Shown: positions 1 through 6,999 of the stretch, piece after piece
How positions within the stretch are numbered: position 1 is the first letter of the stretch
Layout: each line of letters begins with the position of its first letter
From: Bifidobacterium pullorum DSM 20433
GTDB taxonomy: Bacteria; Actinomycetota; Actinomycetes; Actinomycetales; Bifidobacteriaceae
Assembly (NCBI RefSeq): GCF_000771405.1
Contig: NZ_JDUI01000008.1
Span: 62,001-126,000 of the forward strand
Direction: 5' to 3'
DNA: 64,000 bases
Program-made: the position numbers and the translations under genes
Notes under the pieces: generated by a model
Database searches by the model: none
Told to the model about the DNA's origin: nothing
What the model saw: the letters and a program-made list of their open reading frames with translations, nothing else

Positions 1-461
1 TCCTGCCATTCGTTCGTGTACTTGAGCACGGAGGCGCGGCAGGCGTCGTTGAACTTGGCGATGCCCATCTGCTCGATCTGGTCCACCGATTCGATGCCCA
101 GTTCCTTCTGCGCCTCAAGCTCGGCGGGCAGGCCGTGCGTGTCCCAGCCGAACACGCGGTTGACCTTGCGGCCCTTCATGGTCTGGTAGCGCGGGATCAC
201 GTCCTTGGCGTAGCCGGTGAGCAGGTGGCCGTAGTGCGGCAGGCCGTTGGCGAACGGCGGGCCGTCGAAGAACACGAACTCGTTCTGGCTGTGGTCGCCG
301 GAGGGGTTGCGGTCGATGGACTTCTGGAAGGTGTCGTCTTCGTCCCAATAGTTAAGGACATCGGTCTCCAGCTGCGGGAAGCTCGGGTTCGGCGCGACGT
401 TCGCGCTCTGCTCGCCGGCTGCCGCCTTGGGATACACATGGGAATGGGTGGTCTCGCTCAC
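1..461 (-). CDS. ileS: Isoleucyl-tRNA synthetase, N-terminal part (runs off left edge)
   Basis: Charges tRNA-Ile with isoleucine in the cytoplasm. Only the first 153 residues lie in the window; the gene continues past base 1. The translated start reads [16 protein letters not shown], and further on come the class I synthetase region [20 protein letters not shown], which contains the HIGH-type signature as HYGH, and [10 protein letters not shown], which is typical of IleS. The GTG start at 461 was chosen because GAGGAG lies 7 bases upstream and the conserved N-terminus follows directly. Its leader carries a T-box, so expression should follow tRNA-Ile charging. Confident assignment. Confidence 0.95.
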   Translation of the reverse strand, partial: MSETTHSHVYPKAAAGEQSANVAPNPSFPQLETDVLNYWDEDDTFQKSIDRNPSGDHSQNEFVFFDGPPFANGLPHYGHLLTGYAKDVIPRYQTMKGRKVNRVFGWDTHGLPAELEAQKELGIESVDQIEQMGIAKFNDACRASVLKYTNEWQ

Positions 462-791
462 CGTGTCTCTCCTCGTGCAGGTCTGTTCCGTTACTTCTTC
501 TGCCACGAGGACGACGGCGATTGGGTCCGGGACTGCTGTCCGGTTTGGGATTGATGCCCCACCCGGCCAAGTCACCGGTATCCGCGATCACCACCGCGGT
601 ACCACCTCGCTTGCCGCATGTCGGATGCCGCGGGACCCATCCCGCGCGACCACGATGCGACCGCTTGTGTCCGGCTGTGTCGGGCCGGTCCCGTCGGTTC
701 TACTGGGCTTCGGGCCGGTGTGGGCCCGCCGCCGTTCTTCCGATGGCTCCCCGCTGATAACGGATTATCGCCGTGAACGTCGCCCATTGTA
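462..791 (-). promoter_or_regulatory. T-box riboswitch leader of ileS
   Basis: The minus strand carries the T-box core AGGTGGTACCGCGGT (593-607). Its UGG triplet is the part that pairs with the NCCA end of uncharged tRNA in known T-boxes. Further upstream in the leader a small hairpin (GATAA...TTATC, about 764-777) exposes an ATC triplet in its loop, as expected for an Ile specifier in the short stem I of actinobacterial ileS T-boxes. A -10-like TACAAT on the minus strand (786-791) can start the transcript. No U-tract terminator is seen before the GTG start, so control at translation initiation is more likely than attenuation. That mechanism is inferred from the actinobacterial class. Confidence 0.85.
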
Positions 792-856
792 GCACCGAGG
801 TGGGGACGGCCCCGCCGCCGTATCACCCTCATTCCGCCCAACACTCCCGAACTCTC

Positions 857-1000
857 CGGACTCTGACACATCGTGACCGTGATCCTTTGCGAGAATCGTT
901 GGAATTTCAACGATTCGCAACTGAGATCACGGTCACGATGTATCAAAGTCACGATGTATCAAAGTCACGATGCATCACGGTCACGATGCATCAGAGTCCG
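857..1000. repeat. Inverted-repeat element, copy A (expanded right arm)
   Basis: Begins CGGACTCTGACACATCGTGA and ends with the inverse TCAGAGTCCG. Inner arms GTGACCGTGATC and GATCACGGTCAC pair perfectly around a further hairpin GAATCGTTG/CAACGATTC. The right side holds four head-to-tail units of about 16-17 bp (consensus GTCACGATGYATCA), so this copy is 144 bp against about 96 bp for the core of others. It ends 4 bp beyond the stop codon of the minus-strand GH3 gene and may act as its terminator. The rest of 462-856 is the ileS leader plus about 60 bp with nothing recognisable. Confidence 0.85.
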
Positions 1001-1004
1001 AAGT

Positions 1005-3245
1005 TCAGCGCCGAGCGGTGACCTTGCGGTAGGACTCAGCCAGGTTGCGGGCCAGCTGGCGCCCGGTTTCGCCCAGGATCACGCCGAGCGAGTTGAGCGG
1101 CATGCTGCGCAGGAACATGACCATCAGCGCACTGTCCGGGATGACCGGGTGGCCGGCCTCCTTGGCCATGTCGTCGAGCACGTGCTGCAGAATCGGCGCG
1201 CCGATCGGATCGTCGAGCCATTCGCCGAAGGTCGACCATTCGTCGAGATTCATGACCTTGCCGTCATCGTCGATCTCGATGTCGAGCCGCGAGACGATGT
1301 CGCGCGAGGACACGCCGACCTCGACCGTGTAGGTGCCGCCTTCCACGCGCCAGTCGTCGAACCGCTCCGACCAGTAGGCGAAGGCGCGATCGTCCAGCAC
1401 GACGGTGACGCTCTTCGACTCGCCGGGTTCGAGCGCAACCTTGGCGAATCCCTTGAGCTCGTGCACCGGCCGGGCGACCTTGGCCTTCGGCGGGGCCACG
1501 TAGACCTGCACGGTTTCGGCACCGGCCACATCGGCGGTGTTGGTCACGGTCACGGTCACTTCGGCGGCGCGCGGACCGGTCTTGGACACGGTCACGTCAT
1601 GCACGTCGAACGTGGCGTAGGACAGGCCGTAGCCGAACGGATAGGTGACCGGCTTGCGGAACGTGTCGTAGTACCGGTATCCGACGAACACGCCCTCGCC
1701 GTAATCCACGTGGCCTTCCTCGCCCGGCCAGTTCATGGCGGACGGATCATCCTCGACGTTGTCGATGATGGTCTGCGCGAGTTTGCCGGACGGGGTTTCG
1801 TCACCGAAGACCACGTCGGCGAGCGCCGCACCGCCGGCCTGGCCCAGCAGCCAGGTCTCCAGGATCGCCTTGGCGCGGCCCTGCCACGGCAGCGAGACCA
1901 CGGAACCGTTCGACAGCACGACCGCCACGTTCGGGTTCGCGGCGGCCACGGCATCAAGCACCTCGACCTGCTTGGCGGGGATGTCCAGCGTGGTGCGGTC
2001 GAAGCCTTCGGACTCGTAGGCGGCGGGCAGGCCGAGGAACAGCAGTACGACGTCGGCGTTCTTGGCGGCCGTCACGGCCTGCTCGGTCAACGCCGGATCC
2101 TGCGCCTCGTCGTCCAGTGTGAAGCCGGGGGCGAAGTCGGCTGCGATTCCGCGTTCCTCGAGCGCGTCGAGGAAGCTGGTGAGTTTGGTCGGGTTGATGA
2201 GCGATGAGCCGGCGCCCTGGTAGCGCGGGGTGCGGGCGAATTCGCCGATGACGGCGATCTTGGCGTTCTTGGCGACCGGGAGGATGGCGTCCTCGTTCTT
2301 GAGCAGCACCATCGATTCGACGGCGGCCTGGCGGGCGACCTCGTTGTGGGCGTCCACGTCGTACCGGTAGCCGTCCTGGCTCATGGCGGGGCGGGCCTTG
2401 GCGACCAGGTCGATCATGCCCTGGGCCATCTCGTCCAGCTGGGTGGCGGGGATGCGCCCGTCCTTGGCGGCGGCCACGATCTGGTTGTCGGTGTTGCTCG
2501 GCGGCATCTCCAGGTTCAGACCGGCGTTGAGTGCGGCCACACGGTCGCTGACCGCGCCCCAGTCGGACATGACGATGCCCTTGAAGCCCCATTCGCCGCG
2601 CAGCACGTCGGTGAGCAGCCAGCGGTTCTGCGAGGAGAACACGCCGTTGATCTTGTTATATGAGCACATGACGGTCCACGGTTGGGCGGTTTTGACGATG
2701 TACTCGAAGGCCGGCAGATAGATCTCGCGCAGGGCGCGCGGGGAGATCGTGGCGCTGATGCGCAGACGGTCGGTCTCCTGGTTGTTGGCGGCGAAGTGCT
2801 TCAGCGAGGTGCCCACGCCCTTGGACTGCACGCCCTTGACGATGCCGACGGCGGTGTGGCCCGCCAGATACGGGTCCTCGCTCCAGTATTCGAAGCAGCG
2901 GCCGCCGAGCGGGTTGCGCTTGATGTTGACGCCCGGCCCGAGGATGACGGCCACCTGTTCCTGGATGCATTCCTCACCCATCGCCTCGCCGACGCGTTCG
3001 ACGAGTTCCGGGTTCCACGAGCAGGCCATGCCGGCCGCCGGCGGGAAGCAGGTGGCGGGTACGTTCTCCTCCACATCCATCGATTCGGTGTTCCGGGCCT
3101 TGCGCAGGCCGTGCGGACCGTCGGTGATGGTGTAGTTCGGCAGGCCCTTGGCCGACACGCTGCCCAGGCTCCACGGGTTGGTGCCGCTGGTCAGCGCGGC
3201 CTTCTCCTCAAGGGTCAGGTCGTTTACGGAGGGATAGTCGCTCAT
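1005..3245 (-). CDS. Glycoside hydrolase family 3 beta-glucosidase (BglB type)
   Basis: Predicted cytoplasmic beta-glucosidase of 746 residues, the usual length for two-domain GH3 enzymes with a C-terminal fibronectin III-like domain. Residues 149-155 (KHFAANN) form the substrate-binding motif, and Asp228 in IVMSDWG is the expected nucleophile. The C-terminal fnIII-like part contains VTVTNTADVAGAETVQVYV. No signal peptide is seen, so substrates would be imported oligosaccharides such as gentiobiose or laminari-oligosaccharides; that specificity is a guess. Start at 3245 is preceded by AAGGAG; an upstream in-frame start at 3275 lacks a comparable site. It is divergent from a TetR gene, and a perfect TetR-like palindrome sits just downstream of its -10 box. 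An inverted-repeat element follows the stop codon. Confidence 0.93.
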   Translation of the reverse strand: MSDYPSVNDLTLEEKAALTSGTNPWSLGSVSAKGLPNYTITDGPHGLRKARNTESMDVEENVPATCFPPAAGMACSWNPELVERVGEAMGEECIQEQVAVILGPGVNIKRNPLGGRCFEYWSEDPYLAGHTAVGIVKGVQSKGVGTSLKHFAANNQETDRLRISATISPRALREIYLPAFEYIVKTAQPWTVMCSYNKINGVFSSQNRWLLTDVLRGEWGFKGIVMSDWGAVSDRVAALNAGLNLEMPPSNTDNQIVAAAKDGRIPATQLDEMAQGMIDLVAKARPAMSQDGYRYDVDAHNEVARQAAVESMVLLKNEDAILPVAKNAKIAVIGEFARTPRYQGAGSSLINPTKLTSFLDALEERGIAADFAPGFTLDDEAQDPALTEQAVTAAKNADVVLLFLGLPAAYESEGFDRTTLDIPAKQVEVLDAVAAANPNVAVVLSNGSVVSLPWQGRAKAILETWLLGQAGGAALADVVFGDETPSGKLAQTIIDNVEDDPSAMNWPGEEGHVDYGEGVFVGYRYYDTFRKPVTYPFGYGLSYATFDVHDVTVSKTGPRAAEVTVTVTNTADVAGAETVQVYVAPPKAKVARPVHELKGFAKVALEPGESKSVTVVLDDRAFAYWSERFDDWRVEGGTYTVEVGVSSRDIVSRLDIEIDDDGKVMNLDEWSTFGEWLDDPIGAPILQHVLDDMAKEAGHPVIPDSALMVMFLRSMPLNSLGVILGETGRQLARNLAESYRKVTARR

Positions 3246-3334
3246 GGGTTCGCTCCTTCTGGTTCGGTCCGACATATCGTCGTGTGCAGCATCCTCTTCG
3301 ATTACCGCGGCCGGCGGCGACTCTTCGCTCGAAT

Positions 3335-3385
3335 TACCTACCGGTCGGTAGGTATCAGTGTACCATCAGACCACACCGCTCGCAA
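3335..3385 (-). promoter_or_regulatory. Promoter of the GH3 gene with TetR operator
   Basis: Minus-strand -35 TTGCGA (3380-3385) and -10 TACACT (3357-3362) are separated by 17 bp. Immediately downstream of the -10 box lies TACCTACCG-GT-CGGTAGGTA (3335-3354), with 9-bp perfect arms. The position over the transcription start predicts repression by the adjacent TetR protein. A second related site, ACCATTCGGTCGGTAGA, lies at 3421-3437, nearer the TetR gene, and may serve autoregulation. The remaining bases between the two genes (3438-3605) show nothing further. Confidence 0.75.
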
Positions 3386-3605
3386 CCACAGCCGCCGCAT
3401 GGTAATGTCACCGATATCGAACCATTCGGTCGGTAGACATTGACGACGCGGCACGGTCGAATCGACGCCGCGCCGCACCCCGACGCGACACGCGACCGCA
3501 CCCATATACGCGGCACCCGGCGATGCGCAACCCCTACATCGCATCGACATCGTCCCGTCGTGCGACATCCGCCACACCGCCGACCGACACGACGAAGGAG
3601 ATGCC

Positions 3606-4193
3606 ATGCCACACCGCGACCCGGAACGGTTGAGCCAGATCGAACGCACCGCGGCTGAACTGTTCGGACGGTCCGGATACTACGCCACGTCGCTGCAGTC
3701 GCTCGCCGACGCGGTGGGCCTGACCAAGGCAGGACTGCTGCACTACGTCGGCAGCAAGGACAACCTGCTGACCCTGGTCATGCGCGACGTGTACGACGCC
3801 GACGCCATGGCCAAGCTCGGCGCGGACGGCAACGACCAGCCCGTCGGAACGGTGTCGTTGCCCGGATACCTGCGCGACATCGTGGCCCAGAACGCCGAGC
3901 GCCCGCATCTGGTCCGGCTGTTCACGATGCTCAACACCGAAACCCTCAACCCGGACCACCCGGCGCGCCAGTACTTCCAGGACAGGGAGCGGCTGCTGGA
4001 GCATCTGGCGGACAACCCCTGCTGGCGGATTCCCGAAGGCGTGGACGTCCACGCCACGCTCAACGCGGCGATGATGGCGATGGACGGCATCCAGATCAAA
4101 TGGCTGCGCCAGCCCGGCCGCGACCTGATGGCGATGTGGCGCGAGATTGAGCCGATATTGTTCCCCGAAACGATCTGGGGCCCGATCGACTGA
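3606..4193 (+). CDS. TetR-family repressor, paralogue 1
   Basis: 195-residue regulator. The N-terminal helix-turn-helix covers about residues 10-56 (SLQSLADAVGLTKAGLLHYV). The C-terminal ligand domain ends MDGIQIKWLRQPGRDL and ILFPETIWGPID. This ending is shared with the two other TetR proteins of the window (stops at 15948 and 21424), so the three are paralogues. GAAGGAG precedes the ATG. It is divergent from a GH3 beta-glucosidase whose promoter carries a matching palindrome, so it probably represses that gene and is induced by a saccharide. The inducer cannot be read from sequence. Confidence 0.88.
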   Translation: MPHRDPERLSQIERTAAELFGRSGYYATSLQSLADAVGLTKAGLLHYVGSKDNLLTLVMRDVYDADAMAKLGADGNDQPVGTVSLPGYLRDIVAQNAERPHLVRLFTMLNTETLNPDHPARQYFQDRERLLEHLADNPCWRIPEGVDVHATLNAAMMAMDGIQIKWLRQPGRDLMAMWREIEPILFPETIWGPID

Positions 4194-4203
4194 CCCCGCC
4201 CCG

Positions 4204-4232
4204 CCGACACGCCCGGCCCGCACGGACCGTGA
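4204..4232. repeat. Solo left end of the inverted-repeat element
   Basis: CGACACGCCCGGCCCGCACG followed by GACCGTGAC closely matches the extended left end of copy B, which starts 68 bp further on. No matching right end follows before copy B. It looks like a decayed or truncated element, or a duplication of the left terminus. Confidence 0.6.
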
Positions 4233-4271
4233 CGTGGCGCGCGGCGATGCCGTTGAAGCTCACGCCGTCGC

Positions 4272-4403
4272 CGACGCGCCCGGCTTCTGCGGACCGTGAC
4301 ACTTTGTGACCGTGACCCAAGTTTACAATCGTTGATATTTCAACGATTCTTGCGATGCATCAGAGTCACGATGTGTCAGAGTCCGTATAGGCCGGGCGTG
4401 TCG
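4272..4403. repeat. Inverted-repeat element, copy B (long TIR)
   Basis: Extended terminal repeats CGACGCGCCCGGCTTCTGCG and the inverse of CGACACGCCCGGCCTATACG flank the core from 4290 to 4385. The core holds the central hairpin AATCGTTGATATTTCAACGATT. Same long-TIR subfamily as the copies at 5584 and 61694. It lies between the TetR stop and the start of the endonuclease-like gene. Confidence 0.85.
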
Positions 4404-4514
4404 ATGCAAAAGACAGAGCGGCATTGGAGCGCTCACGTCGTGACCGATGTGGATGAAGTTATACACATATCCACCATTTCCCGAACGGCACTGGCATCGC
4501 CTATGATTCCGCCC

Positions 4515-4520
4515 TACCGT
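4515..4520 (+). promoter_or_regulatory. Probable -10 box of a leaderless transcript
   Basis: TACCGT is followed by exactly 7 bases and then the ATG at 4528, and no Shine-Dalgarno sequence is present. This places the transcription start at or next to the A of ATG. The same TANNNT-N7-ATG geometry occurs at 15261, 27209 and 37282 in this window. Confidence 0.5.
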
Positions 4521-4527
4521 CATCCAT

Positions 4528-5553
4528 ATGCAAAGAACGAGCACACCATACGGTTCAGAGACGGAGCTGTCTGAAAGTCTCCACACGCTTCCGGACGCAG
4601 CGGAATCCGGGACTCCACGCAACTACCTGCGCCAATCCTTAGCCGACACGCGTCAGAACACCGCACAACAATGTCTGAGCTTCTCAGCGAAACTATACAA
4701 GCCCCGCAACCTGGTATTCACAGGCATAACGGCACTGAAACTCAACGCCGTGGAGCTGCCGTGGGGAAACCTGCCTCAGGAGGAATTCCACATCCTCGCC
4801 AGCGCGGACAGCAAACGCTCGCATGTCAGCTCCGCCCATTTCATGGTTTGGACGCATTCAACCGGAAAAATGCAGTCGATTTCCGTCGGCGACAGTCGAA
4901 TCTGGTTTACCGATCCCATAACCACATGGGCCATCATCGCCAAATTCCTTAGCCAAGTTGAAGTCATCGTGCTGGCCGACGCCATCTGCAGGGCAGGGGC
5001 GCGGAGCAGCCCCATCGGGAAACAGGACTTCCAAGATTACCTGAATTTAGACGATCGATTCATCGGCAAACGCAAATGCAACGACGCGATGCAATTCCTA
5101 GGTGCCCCACTGGATTCATCAATGGAGATGAGATGCGTGATGGCTTTGCTGAGGTACGGCCTGGAACGCCCCGAAACCGGATATCCCATCACTGTAGCCA
5201 CACTTGGACGAACCGTACACGTCGACATGGCCTACCCCGAAGCCCGTGTCATCATCGAGTACGACGGCGACGCCCATCGTCTGGACAAGAAGCAGCACCG
5301 TTGGGATGAACGAAAACGAGAAGCGCTCCGGGCGATGGGATACACCGTCATCGTGGTCTTTGCGGATACCTTCTCGGATGAACAGCATACGAAAGCATTC
5401 GCGGAGAACGTTGCACGGGCTTTGGGCGTGGAGCTCCCCGGCGTACCGTTGGAGCCGTACACCGCACTGCTCAACGACCAATTGCTCGCCGAGGACAGGC
5501 TCCGGCAGAGGAAGTGCCGAGCCCGCAAAAAACACGGCTCCCGTCTCATCTAG
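4528..5553 (+). CDS. DUF559/Vsr-type endonuclease-like protein with AbiEi-like N-terminus
   Basis: 341 residues. The C-terminal part (about 225-300) has the restriction-endonuclease-like pattern of DUF559 proteins: VHVDMAYPEARVIIEYDGDA with Asp and Glu spaced as in PD-(D/E)XK folds, then a Lys/Arg-rich helix and GYTVIVVFADTF. The N-terminal 200 residues resemble actinobacterial proteins annotated as AbiEi-like or hypothetical; I cannot name a motif there. The role is unknown; DNA cleavage, repair or phage defence are all possible. Base composition is visibly lower in GC than the neighbours. The gene stands alone, bracketed by two long-TIR repeat elements (4272-4403 and 5584-5717), which suggests transfer as a unit. 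The start is ATG without a Shine-Dalgarno sequence. Confidence 0.7.
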   Translation: MQRTSTPYGSETELSESLHTLPDAAESGTPRNYLRQSLADTRQNTAQQCLSFSAKLYKPRNLVFTGITALKLNAVELPWGNLPQEEFHILASADSKRSHVSSAHFMVWTHSTGKMQSISVGDSRIWFTDPITTWAIIAKFLSQVEVIVLADAICRAGARSSPIGKQDFQDYLNLDDRFIGKRKCNDAMQFLGAPLDSSMEMRCVMALLRYGLERPETGYPITVATLGRTVHVDMAYPEARVIIEYDGDAHRLDKKQHRWDERKREALRAMGYTVIVVFADTFSDEQHTKAFAENVARALGVELPGVPLEPYTALLNDQLLAEDRLRQRKCRARKKHGSRLI

Positions 5554-5583
5554 CCATGTCCCGAATTCGGAACCCAATCCCAC

Positions 5584-5717
5584 CCGACACGCCCGGCCTC
5601 TGCGGACTCTGACACTTCTGTGACTGTGACACAAGTTAAAAACCTTGGTATTTCAACGTTTTTTGCAATGCATCACGGTCACGATGCATCACAGTCCGCA
5701 CAGGCCGGGCGTGTCGG
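5584..5717. repeat. Inverted-repeat element, copy C (long TIR)
   Basis: Left end CCGACACGCCCGGCCTCTGC and right end GGCCGGGCGTGTCGG are inverses. The core spans 5603-5698 (CGGACTCTGACACTTCTG to CACAGTCCG) with a T-rich centre AACCTTGGTATTTCAACGTT. It lies 30 bp beyond the endonuclease-like gene and 36 bp before the end of the convergent LacI gene. Confidence 0.85.
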
Positions 5718-5753
5718 AAAAGCAAGGGTGACGGCGGAATCCCCAGCGGGGGA

Positions 5754-6785
5754 TTACGCGGGAAAGCCATGAAAAGTTTGCGGAACCACCCCCACCGAAC
5801 CGCGTTGCACGAACACGGTCGGGATGCGACGGTTCTCGGCGCGCCGCTTGCGTTTCGCGCCGATTCGGGACAGCAACATCTCCACGCCCTGACGCCCCAT
5901 ATCCGCGGTCTGCTGCGAGATGATGGCCACCTGCGGGCTCATCAGCCGGAACGCATCGATGTCATCGAACGAGATCACCGACATGTCGGTGCCCAGATCC
6001 ATATTGCGGTCGTGCAGCAGCCCGATGACGGCGATCGCGTCCGGTGAATAGGCGAACAGGATCGCGCTCACCCCCGCCGACAGCAGCTCCGTCAGCACGT
6101 CCTTGCGGGAGCGGAACGAGTTGTCGCATTCCACGACCACCGTCCCCTCCTCGCCCAGCAGTTTGCCGGCGATGGCACGGAACGCGGTCTCGCGCTCGTT
6201 CACGCTGAATGACCTCAACGACGGGTGCCCCACGAATCCCACGCGCCGATGCCCCAACTGGCGCAGCGTCTCGACGGCGCTTTCGATGCCCGGATACGGG
6301 TCGGAGACCACGAACGGCACCGTATCGACGCCCTCCACGCGGCGGTCCACGAACACCAGGGGCAATTCCCGGTCGATGATTGTGCGAATGCCCGGGGAAT
6401 CGGCGCCCTCCGGCACCACGATCGCCCCGTCGATGCGCTGGCCGAGCAGCGTGGTGATGAACGCATCCTGCCGTTCCACGTTCTCGGCCGACGTGCCGAT
6501 CAGCGTGCTGTAACCCCTCTCATATAGCTGTTCCTCCATCGAGGACACCAGATCGGCGAAGAACGGGTTCCTGATGTCCGGCACCAGCAACCCCACCGTT
6601 TTGGATTCGGAAAGGCGGATACCTTGCGCACGTGAATCCGGAACGTAGCCCAACTCGTCCACGGTTTTGCGCACCAGCTCCTTGGTTTCGTCGGAGAAAC
6701 GCCCCTTGCCGTGCAGAATCTGCGAGACGGCGGTGATCGAGACCCCGGCCTTCCGGGCCACGTCACGGATCGTCACGAAAGCCAT
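5754..6785 (-). CDS. LacI-family transcriptional regulator
   Basis: 343 residues. The N-terminal helix-turn-helix VTIRDVARKAGVSITAVSQI is typical LacI/GalR. The periplasmic-binding-protein-like sensor domain runs from about residue 60 (TVGLLVPDIRNPFFADLV) to the end. Start at 6785 was chosen because AGGAAGGGG precedes it and the HTH begins at once; the frame could extend to 6926 but has no ribosome site there. It is isolated: the exporter operon to its right is on the same strand and separated by a strong terminator hairpin, so its targets may lie elsewhere. Palindromes upstream suggest autoregulation. Ligand unknown. Confidence 0.9.
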   Translation of the reverse strand: MAFVTIRDVARKAGVSITAVSQILHGKGRFSDETKELVRKTVDELGYVPDSRAQGIRLSESKTVGLLVPDIRNPFFADLVSSMEEQLYERGYSTLIGTSAENVERQDAFITTLLGQRIDGAIVVPEGADSPGIRTIIDRELPLVFVDRRVEGVDTVPFVVSDPYPGIESAVETLRQLGHRRVGFVGHPSLRSFSVNERETAFRAIAGKLLGEEGTVVVECDNSFRSRKDVLTELLSAGVSAILFAYSPDAIAVIGLLHDRNMDLGTDMSVISFDDIDAFRLMSPQVAIISQQTADMGRQGVEMLLSRIGAKRKRRAENRRIPTVFVQRGSVGVVPQTFHGFPA

Positions 6786-6806
6786 CGGTTCCCCTTCCTC
6801 ATTTCT

Positions 6807-6836
6807 GGTACCTAGAGTACCGTACGTCCCCGTACG
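6807..6836 (-). promoter_or_regulatory. Palindromes upstream of the LacI gene (candidate operators)
   Basis: GGTAC-CTAGA-GTACC (6807-6821) is followed by two CGTACG palindromes starting at 6821 and 6831, one helical turn apart. They lie 20-50 bp upstream of the LacI start codon. This arrangement fits autoregulatory binding, but no other copy of the site was found next to a target gene in the window. Confidence 0.4.
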
Positions 6837-6908
6837 CGTCGCACCATTCTCCAACCGTTTTACCCTACGCGCACATACCGATGCCGCGACGCCGCACACA
6901 TATGCGAC

Positions 6909-6951
6909 GGCGTCCGTCGGAACCATAAGGCACGTGGTTCCGGCGGACGCC
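6909..6951 (-). terminator. Terminator hairpin of the ABC exporter operon
   Basis: Arms of 17 bp with one mismatch (GGCGTCCGTCGGAACCA and TGGTTCCGGCGGACGCC) around a 9-base loop, 49 bp after the stop of the downstream ABC gene. There is no U-tract, as is common in this genome. Confidence 0.6.
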
Positions 6952-6999
6952 GATCAGGGCTGCATGACCCGCCTGCACGGGGCAGCGGGATACACCGAA

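Noticed and set aside
857..1000. Coding sequence across element A
   Set aside because: Several frames pass through it, but all depend on the tandem arm units and none is conserved among the other copies.
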